This document shows, piece after piece, positions 1-4,498 of a stretch of DNA of 5,699 bases. The stretch spans positions 1 through 5,699 of the forward strand of contig JACDGA010000130.1 in NCBI GenBank assembly GCA_013815505.1, read 5' to 3'. Position 1 is the first letter of the stretch, and the number at the start of each line of letters is the position of its first letter. The position numbers and the translations under genes are program-made. The notes beneath the pieces are model-generated. The model did not search any database, had not been told where the DNA came from, and saw nothing but the letters and a program-made list of their open reading frames with translations. This DNA comes from Acidimicrobiia bacterium (GTDB lineage: Bacteria > Actinomycetota > Acidimicrobiia > Acidimicrobiales > Ilumatobacteraceae).

Positions 1-5
1 CCGAA

Positions 6-49
6 CTGGAGGTGGCAGAACGCGTTATCCCGTGTTCTGCGACCTCCAG
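6..49. repeat. Imperfect inverted repeat / stem-loop at left edge
   Basis: Bases 6-24 pair with 31-49: 17 Watson-Crick pairs, one G-U pair (22/33) and one G-G mismatch (14/41), around the six-base loop TTATCC (25-30). There is no T-tract on the + strand, so a classical intrinsic terminator is not clear. It could terminate transcription of a gene to the left (U-tract-less hairpins are often suggested in high-GC actinobacteria) or be an operator, because the right arm lies close to the putative -10 box at 64-69. The structure is seen directly; the function is inferred. Confidence 0.6.
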
Positions 50-63
50 AACGAGGGGGGTCG

Positions 64-69
64 TACGAT
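64..69 (+). promoter_or_regulatory. Putative -10 box (TACGAT) for a leaderless start at 78
   Basis: TACGAT matches the actinobacterial TAnnnT -10 pattern and lies eight bases before ATG 78, so transcription would begin at or next to the start codon. No convincing -35 element is visible. The same arrangement recurs before three other starts in this window, which raises its credibility. Confidence 0.45.
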
Positions 70-77
70 CGGGGGTG

Positions 78-548
78 ATGGAGCCGGTGACGTGGGTGTT
101 CGTGGCGGTGGCCGCAGTGCTCACGTTCGCGATCGCCGCAGGGGTGATTGGGCGTGAGGCGCACCGGCTCGACTCGGTCGCACCGCGCACCGTGTACGAC
201 ATCGACGAGGCCGTCGGGTTCGTCGCCGACCGGCTGCCCGCAGCCAGCCAAGCCCGCCTGACCCCTGACGAGCTTGCCACGATGCTGGCGCTGCACCTGC
301 GCTGGCTGCACGACAAAGGCCTGCAACCCGATCGCGTCGTCGATCGCCGCCAGGACATCACAGCGACCACGATCGTGACCGACGACAGCGTCGTCGCCCA
401 CCTGCTCGGTGAGGCGGACTCGAACGGCATCACCGTGCTCGACGACGTCGACGTCGTGAACGTCGTCGACGCCCACCTCGCGTACTTCGATGCCATCGGT
501 GCGATCGGCCCGACGGCGCGCCTCGACGGTGCCGACGCCGACGGGTGA
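78..548 (+). CDS. Small membrane-anchored protein of unknown function
   Basis: A 156-residue protein. Residues 4-24 form one hydrophobic helix rich in Val and Ala, followed by a charged segment (GREAHRLDS), so the protein is probably anchored by its N-terminus. The remaining 125 residues are acidic and soluble. Segment 36-82 (PRTVYDIDEAVGFVADRLP, then a Leu/His-rich helix ending in DKG) looks like a compact helical domain, and it resembles, from memory, uncharacterised actinobacterial proteins with a 'VFD.dEAV..Va..LP' motif. No catalytic motif is recognisable. ATG 78 is preferred over a GTG at 12 because the longer version would translate through the hairpin at 6-49, the hydrophobic helix begins right after ATG 78, and a -10 box lies at the leaderless distance. 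The DsbA-like gene starts 12 bases after its stop, so the two are probably co-transcribed. Function unknown. Confidence 0.8.
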   Translation: MEPVTWVFVAVAAVLTFAIAAGVIGREAHRLDSVAPRTVYDIDEAVGFVADRLPAASQARLTPDELATMLALHLRWLHDKGLQPDRVVDRRQDITATTIVTDDSVVAHLLGEADSNGITVLDDVDVVNVVDAHLAYFDAIGAIGPTARLDGADADG

Positions 549-560
549 GGATGGCGGTTG

Positions 561-1238
561 ATGCACGACGTTCCGGCGGCGGTCGACTTCCACTTCGATG
601 TCATGTGCCCGTGGGCGTACCGGACTTCGATCTGGATGCGCGAGGTCCGTGACCGAGCCGGCGTCGACGTCACGTGGCGGTACTTCAGCCTCGAGGAGGT
701 CAACCGCGAGGACGGCAAGCCGCACCCGTGGGAGCGTCCGTGGTCGTACGGCTGGTCGCTGTTGCGCATAGCCGCCAGGCTGAACCGCGACGACCACGAG
801 CTCGTCGATCGCTGGTACGAGCGTGCGGGTCGCGCGCTCCATGCCGAACGCACACCCGTCCACGACCCCGATGTGGCGAGGACGCTCCTCGCCGAGATCG
901 GCGTCGACCCACGTGTCCTCGACGAGGCGCTCGAGGATCCGACGACCCACGACGACGTGCGCGCCGACCACCAGCGCGTCCTCGATGCCGGCGGTTGGGG
1001 TGTGCCGACGCTGTTCTTCGACGACGAGGCGTGCGTCTTCGGCCCGGTGATCCTCGATCCTCCGGTCGGTGACGAGGCCGTCGAGCTGTATCGCCTCGTC
1101 GCTGCGATGCGCCGATTCCCGACGCTCTACGAGCTGCAACGCCCGAAGCAGCCTGCCGACCTGGATCGCATCACCGAGCAGTTCGCGTCGTACCTCGAGA
1201 CCAGAGCGTGGCGAACGATCCAGAACGAGACGCCGTGA
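561..1238 (+). CDS. DsbA-family thioredoxin-fold protein, mycothiol-dependent nitroreductase (Rv2466c)-like
   Basis: A 225-residue DsbA-like protein. The opening strand DFHFDVMCPWAY (9-20) carries the active-site motif C16-P-W-A19. A helical insertion spans about 55-145, the cis-proline loop is GVPT (147-150), and then come FFGP-like VFGP (159-162) and a C-terminal helix. The tail GDEAVELY...FPTLYELQRPK (170-196) matches what I recall of Rv2466c, a mycothiol-dependent nitroreductase/oxidoreductase of Mycobacterium tuberculosis, better than it matches periplasmic DsbA. There is no signal peptide, so it is cytosolic. The second active-site Cys is replaced by Ala, which suggests a monothiol mechanism using a low-molecular-weight thiol (inference). 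ATG 561 is chosen because GAGG at 547-550 is a plausible ribosome site; TTG 558 is an alternative. It lies just after the membrane protein gene and overlaps the MDMPI-type gene by one base. A 2-hydroxychromene-2-carboxylate isomerase-like role is less likely. Confidence 0.88.
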   Translation: MHDVPAAVDFHFDVMCPWAYRTSIWMREVRDRAGVDVTWRYFSLEEVNREDGKPHPWERPWSYGWSLLRIAARLNRDDHELVDRWYERAGRALHAERTPVHDPDVARTLLAEIGVDPRVLDEALEDPTTHDDVRADHQRVLDAGGWGVPTLFFDDEACVFGPVILDPPVGDEAVELYRLVAAMRRFPTLYELQRPKQPADLDRITEQFASYLETRAWRTIQNETP

Positions 1239-2062
1239 TGGCACGGACTGAGATTCCGAAGGAACCGGTCGTCGAGGCGCTCGGGGACGTGTGGGCGAGT
1301 ACGAGGGGACTTCTCGCAGGGCTCGACGAGGAACAGTGGTCGAACCAGAGCGCGTTGCCGGGTTGGGACGTGTCCGACCTCGTTGCCCATGTGATCGGCA
1401 CCGAGTCGATGCTCTCGGGCATGGACGTGCCGCCGAGCGAGACCGACGTCAACGAGCTGGCGCACGTGCACAATCCGATCGGAGCCTTCAACGAGATGTG
1501 GATCCGCCACCTCGACGGCACGCCACCGGCCGAGATGCTGCGGCGCTTCGAGACGCTCACCGCCGAACGTCTCGTCGCGCTCGAGGCGATGGACGATGCT
1601 GCCTGGAACGCCGAGTCGTTCACGCCGGCCGGCAAGGACACGTATGGGCGCTTCATGCGGATCCGGGTGTTTGACTGCTGGCTGCACGAACAGGACATCC
1701 GTGACGCTGTCGACCGACCGGGCGGCTACGACGGCCCTGCGGTGGAGCAGACCCTCGACGAGATGTCGAGCGCGCTCGGCTACGTCGTCGGCAAGCTCGC
1801 CGGTGCGCCCGCTGGCAGCAGGGTGACGTACGTCCTCACCGGACCCGGCGGGCGCGACGTGCACGTCGAGGTGGGCGCGCGCGCCGCCGTCGTCGACGAG
1901 CTGTCGGCGCCGGCCACCGTGACGTTGACGATGACCGTCGGCACGTTCGTGCGGCTCAGCGGAGGACGAATCGACGCCGCCGATGCGATGGAGCACCTCA
2001 CGATCGACGGTGACGGCGCACTCGGTCGCCGCCTGGTCGAGCACGGCGCCTACACGATCTGA
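1238..2062 (+). CDS. Maleylpyruvate isomerase family (MDMPI/DinB-like) mycothiol-dependent enzyme
   Basis: A 274-residue, two-domain cytosolic protein. The N-terminal four-helix DinB/MDMPI domain has LPGWDVSDLVAHVIGTE (40-56), with the first metal ligand at H51, and RVFDCWLHEQDIRDAV (143-158), with the second His at H150. The usual Glu four residues before that His is D146, giving a His-Asp-His triad. The C-terminal part (about 196-274), with FVRLSGGRID and IDGDGALGRRLV, has the SCP2-like look of MDMPI C-terminal domains. Characterised members isomerise maleylpyruvate with mycothiol as cofactor; many others are mycothiol S-transferases of unknown substrate, so a specific reaction cannot be assigned. 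Start ATG 1238 shares its A with the TGA of the upstream gene (TGATG), which implies translational coupling. GTG 1235 and GTG 1208 are in-frame alternatives but would lengthen the overlap. No strong terminator directly follows. Confidence 0.88.
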   Translation: MARTEIPKEPVVEALGDVWASTRGLLAGLDEEQWSNQSALPGWDVSDLVAHVIGTESMLSGMDVPPSETDVNELAHVHNPIGAFNEMWIRHLDGTPPAEMLRRFETLTAERLVALEAMDDAAWNAESFTPAGKDTYGRFMRIRVFDCWLHEQDIRDAVDRPGGYDGPAVEQTLDEMSSALGYVVGKLAGAPAGSRVTYVLTGPGGRDVHVEVGARAAVVDELSAPATVTLTMTVGTFVRLSGGRIDAADAMEHLTIDGDGALGRRLVEHGAYTI

Positions 2063-2134
2063 CCGCCGCCGGGATCGGCTCAGAAAGGAGATGCACACCG
2101 GCGAACGTTGTGCTTGACTGTCAGCACCAGAGAG

Positions 2135-2142
2135 AGGAGGTG
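2135..2142 (+). promoter_or_regulatory. Very strong Shine-Dalgarno site
   Basis: AGGAGGTG at 2135-2142 is an eight-base perfect match to the usual 16S rRNA 3'-end complement. It lies nine bases before ATG 2152, in a region with no ordinary gene. A second anti-SD complement, AGAAAGGAG (2082-2090), lies 45 bases upstream but has no start codon at a usable distance. Strong SDs are otherwise absent from this window, which makes this one stand out. Confidence 0.6.
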
Positions 2143-2291
2143 GTCCACCACATGAGTGAACAGATGAATGGGACCCTGGAGGTGGTTGGCCGCTAGTGCG
2201 GCTCATCTGGACCGACTGGTGAAAACCACGCCAGCCTCCGCCGATGTGTGCGGCCGGAACTCGTCCCGCCGGCATCAACACGCAACATCGG
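2142..2291 (+). ncRNA. Candidate structured RNA or leader element
   Basis: Three foldable units lie in a row. (a) A long-range stem pairs 2142-2147 with 2208-2213 (six pairs) and continues as 2152-2156 with 2202-2206 (five pairs) across an asymmetric internal loop; it encloses the tiny reading frame. (b) Hairpin 2217-2228 is TGGT-GAAA-ACCA, a GNRA tetraloop. (c) Stem 2241-2252 with 2281-2291 has eleven pairs and one bulged G (2248), and an inner stem 2253-2257 with 2269-2273 and a seven-base bulge 2274-2280. A terminator-like hairpin follows at 2307-2339. Pairings were checked base by hand, but no energy calculation was made. I recognise no known RNA family. High GC makes chance stems common, so identity as a functional RNA is a hypothesis. 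Confidence 0.35.
2152..2196 (+). CDS. Possible 14-residue leader peptide or tiny gene
   Basis: The frame ATG 2152 to TAG 2196 encodes MSEQMNGTLEVVGR. The support is the perfect eight-base Shine-Dalgarno at nine-base spacing. The start codon and following bases (2152-2156) can pair with 2202-2206, and the stop codon lies in the loop of a small hairpin (2189-2193 with 2198-2202). Translation and RNA folding would therefore compete, as in leader-peptide control. The peptide has no run of a single amino acid typical of amino-acid attenuators, no Cys, and no hydrophobic segment. I do not recognise it. It could equally be a chance frame next to an SD-like sequence inside a structured RNA. Confidence 0.4.
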   Translation: MSEQMNGTLEVVGR

Positions 2292-2306
2292 TCCTTCCAG
2301 ATCACA

Positions 2307-2339
2307 GACACAGCCGGGCGCTCGTCGCCCGGCTGTGTC
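2307..2339 (+). terminator. Perfect 14-bp hairpin, terminator-like
   Basis: Bases 2307-2320 and 2326-2339 form a perfect 14-bp GC-rich stem around the five-base loop CTCGT. No T-run follows on the + strand, so it is a U-tract-less candidate. Its position fits the end of transcription from the preceding three-gene run and the structured interval, just before the putative promoter of the next gene (-10 box at 2357). The right arm overlaps where a -35 element would lie, so an operator role is also possible. Confidence 0.6.
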
Positions 2340-2356
2340 GCGCCCGGCCGTCCGGC

Positions 2357-2362
2357 TACCGT
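2357..2362 (+). promoter_or_regulatory. Putative -10 box (TACCGT) for a leaderless start at 2371
   Basis: TACCGT fits TAnnnT and lies eight bases before ATG 2371, which has no Shine-Dalgarno. The simplest reading is a leaderless transcript starting at the ATG. A -35 hexamer at about 2334-2339 would have 17-base spacing but is a poor match (TGTGTC). Confidence 0.5.
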
Positions 2363-2370
2363 GATCGGCG

Positions 2371-2595
2371 ATGGAGCGCCCGACCCGCTTCGAGCACAGC
2401 CGCTACCTCGGCGACAAGCGCACGCAGCTCGTCTACGACCTCGACGAGTGGTCGCAGCCCGAGGTCGTCGACGAGATCGTCGCCGCCGAGGTCGCGACGA
2501 GCTTCGCGCCCGACACGATCGTCGAGGCTCGCAACCGCGGCTACACCCTGGCGACGCCTGGGCGACGCCGCATCCGGCGCGCACCCCGCAGCTGA
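2371..2595 (+). CDS. Small conserved-looking protein of unknown function, possibly altered C-terminus
   Basis: A 74-residue soluble protein. The body, RFEHSRYLGDKRTQLVYDLD (6-25) followed by a helical stretch EVVDEIVAAEVATSFAPDT and EARNRGYTL, is well-behaved coding sequence with GC-rich third positions. The last 14 residues (ATPGRRRIRRAPRS) are abruptly arginine-rich. The change coincides with a near-perfect 10/11-bp tandem repeat at 2548-2568. If one copy is removed, the frame continues as GDAASGAHPAADLARRR and ends at TGA 2612-2614, overlapping ATG 2611 of the next gene. So the C-terminus may be a recent frame change, or the arginine tail may be genuine. There is no known domain and no signal peptide. 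It is probably co-transcribed with the hydrolase-like gene, 15 bases downstream. Function unknown. Confidence 0.65.
   Translation: MERPTRFEHSRYLGDKRTQLVYDLDEWSQPEVVDEIVAAEVATSFAPDTIVEARNRGYTLATPGRRRIRRAPRS
2548..2568 (+). repeat. Near-perfect 10/11-bp tandem repeat
   Basis: CTGGCGACGC (2548-2557) is followed directly by CTGGGCGACGC (2558-2568); the copies differ by one inserted G. Because a 10-bp unit is not a multiple of three, gain or loss of a copy would change the reading frame of the small gene it lies in. Confidence 0.7.
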
Positions 2596-2607
2596 TCTGG
2601 CCCGCCG

Positions 2608-2625
2608 TCGATGAACTCGATGAAC
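2608..2625 (+). repeat. 9-bp tandem repeat duplicating a start codon
   Basis: TCGATGAAC occurs twice in tandem (2608-2616 and 2617-2625). It gives two in-frame ATGs (2611 and 2620) and an MNSMNS N-terminus for the downstream hydrolase-like protein. As an in-frame repeat it would not disturb the protein. Confidence 0.8.
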
Positions 2626-3378
2626 TCCTCGTTCATGTCGGTGAACAACCGACTGGCGTGCCACCTCGTCGATCCCAGCGAGCCCGACGAGCACCCACCG
2701 GGACTGATCCTGTGTCACGGCTTCCCGATCGGCCCGCTCGACGCACGACAGTCCGCTGGCACGTTCCCCCAGCTCGTCGATCAGATCGCCCATCAGCTCG
2801 GCTACGCAGCGATGACGTTCACGTTCCGCGGCTGCGGTGACAGCGCGGGCGACTTCTCACTACAGGGGTGGATCGACGACCTCCGCACGGCCATCGACGT
2901 CCTCTACGAGCGCACGAACCCGACCGCGCTCGTGCTCGTCGGCACGAACACGGGGGGTTCGATCGCGATGTGCGTCGCCGCCGACGATCCGCGCGTCGCC
3001 GCCGCGGCACTGCTCAGTCCACGTGCCGACTTCGACGACTGGGCCGCACACCCTCGCCGCTTCCTCGAGCACGCACGCGAGATCGGTGCCATCCGAACGC
3101 AAGGGTTCCCCACGTCGGTCGACGAGTGGAGCAGGTCGTTCTACCGGTTCCGCCCGGTCGAGGCGGCGCGCCGCTTCGCGCCGCGGCCGATGCTCGTCAT
3201 GCACGGCACCGAGGACGACAGCGTGCCCGATGCCGACGCCCGGATGATGGCGCAGTCACACGGCAGCGCCGAGCTGCGGATGCTGTCGGGTGCCGGTCAC
3301 AGGCTGCGTCATGATCCGCGGGCGATCGCCGTGCTCGTCGGCTGGCTCGACCGCCTCCGCAACGCCCGATCCGTCTGA
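2611..3378 (+). CDS. Alpha/beta-hydrolase-fold protein with non-canonical nucleophile elbow
   Basis: A 255-residue cytosolic protein with the alpha/beta-hydrolase layout: strand plus oxyanion-type loop LILCHGFP (32-39), TFRGCGDSAGDF (71-82), elbow VLVGTNTGG (108-116), late strand MLVMHGTEDDSVP (194-206) with the likely acid D202, and GAGHRLRHDP (227-236) with H230. The serine expected in GxSxG is Asn113 (GTNTG), so ordinary serine-hydrolase chemistry is doubtful unless another residue serves. The acid and His are kept. The tail HRLRHDPRAIAVLVGWLDR resembles, from memory, an uncharacterised actinobacterial hydrolase family that may share this substitution. The start is uncertain: ATG 2611, 2620 and 2635 and GTG 2641 are all in frame, and none has a Shine-Dalgarno or TAnnnT box; 2611 is the longest. 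It follows the small 2371 gene and is probably co-expressed. It converges on galE, with 40 bases between stops and no clear terminator. Confidence 0.85.
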   Translation: MNSMNSSFMSVNNRLACHLVDPSEPDEHPPGLILCHGFPIGPLDARQSAGTFPQLVDQIAHQLGYAAMTFTFRGCGDSAGDFSLQGWIDDLRTAIDVLYERTNPTALVLVGTNTGGSIAMCVAADDPRVAAAALLSPRADFDDWAAHPRRFLEHAREIGAIRTQGFPTSVDEWSRSFYRFRPVEAARRFAPRPMLVMHGTEDDSVPDADARMMAQSHGSAELRMLSGAGHRLRHDPRAIAVLVGWLDRLRNARSV

Positions 3379-3418
3379 CGCGCACGCACGCCGACACGCA
3401 GCGGGGCTCAGTACGGTG

Positions 3419-4408
3419 TCAGGCCGTCTTCGAGTGCCACGCGTACGCCGTGGCCAAGATGTCGTCGATGCCGTGGCGGGCTTCCCAGCCGAGCAGCGAG
3501 TGGGCGAGCGACGGGTCGGCGTACGTCGCCGCCGGATCGCCTGCGCGCCGAGGTCCGACCTCGCACGGCACCGGCCGCCCTGTCACCTGCTCGGCTCGAT
3601 CGATCAGCTCGCGCACGGACGTACCGACGCCCGTGCCGACGTTGACGGCCGTCGCCCGTTGCGGGACCGCGTCGGCGAACAGCGCGGCGAGCGCCCGCAC
3701 GTGAGCGTCGGCGAGATCCACCACGTGGATGTAGTCGCGGATGCACGTGCCGTCGGGCGTGTCGTAGTCGGTGCCGAACATGGTGAGCGGATGGTCGTCG
3801 AGGAGGATCGACTTCATCACGAGCGGGACGAGATTCAGCGCCCTCGTCCAGTCCTCCCCGATGCGGTTGTCGAAGCTGGCGCCGGCTGCATTGAAGTAGC
3901 GCAGCGAGACCGACCGCAGCCCGGCCGTGACCCCGAACCAGTGCAGTACCCGCTCGACGGTCGCCTTCGTCTCGGCGTAGACGCTCTCGGGGGCGATCGC
4001 GGCCGATTCGGCGACCGGCACGCTCGCCGGGTTGCCGTTGACCGAGCACGACGACGAGAACACGACGTCGCGCACGCCCGCCCGGATGACCGCTTCGAAC
4101 AGGCTGACCGACTTGTCGACGTTGTTGTGCCAGTAGCGCCCTGGCTGCTCCATCGATTCGCCGACGGCCTTGTACGCGGCGAAATGCACGAGCGCGCCGA
4201 CATCGTGGTCACGGCAGAGCTGCTCGACGGCGTCCTCGTCGGCGATGTCGCCGGCCACGAGCGGGGCGCCCACGACGGAGTCGGCGCTGCCGTACTCGAG
4301 CGAGTCGAGCACGACGACCTTGCGGCCTGCCTCGACGAGCGCCCTGACGGTGTGCGATCCGATGTAGCCGGCGCCACCCGTCACGAGCACGGTCGAGTCC
4401 TGCGTCAC
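3419..4408 (-). CDS. galE: UDP-glucose 4-epimerase
   Basis: A 329-residue cytosolic extended-SDR enzyme that interconverts UDP-glucose and UDP-galactose using bound NAD, supplying galactose for surface glycans. Motifs: TGGAGYIGSH (10-19, NAD-binding), HFAAYKAVGES (75-85), FSSSCSVNGNP (117-127), catalytic Y144 and K148 in SVYAETK, RYFNAAGA (170-177), and the GalE signature FGTDYDTPDGTCIRDYIHV (211-229). Length and motif order are normal for GalE. One oddity: the usual VYG after the catalytic Ser region is VNG (123-125). Start GTG 4408 has no Shine-Dalgarno but has a TAACGT box seven bases upstream, which suggests a leaderless mRNA. It diverges from the 4499 gene. A galE role in UDP-GlcNAc/GalNAc epimerisation cannot be excluded. 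Confidence 0.95.
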   Translation of the reverse strand: MTQDSTVLVTGGAGYIGSHTVRALVEAGRKVVVLDSLEYGSADSVVGAPLVAGDIADEDAVEQLCRDHDVGALVHFAAYKAVGESMEQPGRYWHNNVDKSVSLFEAVIRAGVRDVVFSSSCSVNGNPASVPVAESAAIAPESVYAETKATVERVLHWFGVTAGLRSVSLRYFNAAGASFDNRIGEDWTRALNLVPLVMKSILLDDHPLTMFGTDYDTPDGTCIRDYIHVVDLADAHVRALAALFADAVPQRATAVNVGTGVGTSVRELIDRAEQVTGRPVPCEVGPRRAGDPAATYADPSLAHSLLGWEARHGIDDILATAYAWHSKTA

Positions 4409-4415
4409 TGCGCCG

Positions 4416-4421
4416 ACGTTA
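4416..4421 (-). promoter_or_regulatory. Putative -10 box (TAACGT on the minus strand) of galE
   Basis: Read on the minus strand, TAACGT lies seven bases before the GTG start of galE. This fits a leaderless promoter. No good -35 is visible at 17-18 bases (GCATGA or TGCATG). Confidence 0.5.
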
Positions 4422-4485
4422 GTGGTGACGTCGCGACATCATGCAGGGTTCATGTCGGCGCCTTCCTGGCGACACCTCCGCTGTT

Positions 4486-4491
4486 TACGGT
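4486..4491 (+). promoter_or_regulatory. Putative -10 box (TACGGT) for the divergent gene at 4499
   Basis: TACGGT fits TAnnnT and ends seven bases before GTG 4499. This is the same spacing as galE's box on the opposite strand, 65 bases away, so the 4409-4498 interval would hold two divergent leaderless promoters. A candidate -35, TTCCTG (4463-4468), has 17-base spacing but is weak. Confidence 0.45.
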
Positions 4492-4498
4492 TCGAGCT

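Noticed and set aside
442..457. Perfect 16-base palindrome ACGACGTC-GACGTCGT
   Set aside because: It is explained by a run of Asp and Val codons (DDVDVV) with C/G third positions inside the first gene. No spacer or second site suggests an operator.
2091..2100. ATG at 2091 directly after AGAAAGGAG
   Set aside because: There is no space between the Shine-Dalgarno-like sequence and the ATG, so it could not initiate normally.
2114..2119. TTGACT as a -35 element for the structured interval
   Set aside because: There is no TAnnnT-type -10 at 16-19 bases downstream; that position is occupied by the AGGAGG stretch.
2220..2300. Integron attC-like or transposon-end reading of the bulged stem
   Set aside because: No paired attC core sites, no transposase and no flanking direct repeats were seen; an RNA structure explains it better.
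1127..2584. 485-codon minus-strand reading frame opposite the MDMPI-type gene and the structured interval
   Set aside because: It is arginine-rich and low-complexity, without domain character. It lies antisense to clearly recognisable genes and is a high-GC shadow frame.
2571..2840. Third-frame continuation (LIWPAVDELDELL and onward) across the end of the 2371 gene
   Set aside because: It soon becomes an Arg/Pro-rich shadow of the hydrolase-like gene. A switch into it needs a different indel from the one the tandem repeat offers.
3379..3418. Bidirectional terminator between the convergent hydrolase-like gene and galE
   Set aside because: No inverted repeat of useful length and no T-run could be found in these 40 bases.
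3290..4498. 5' two-thirds of a 544-codon plus-strand frame running antisense through galE
   Set aside because: Composition (Arg, His, Val, Asp repeats) is that of an antisense shadow of galE. Only the part from 4499 onward looks coding and is annotated separately.
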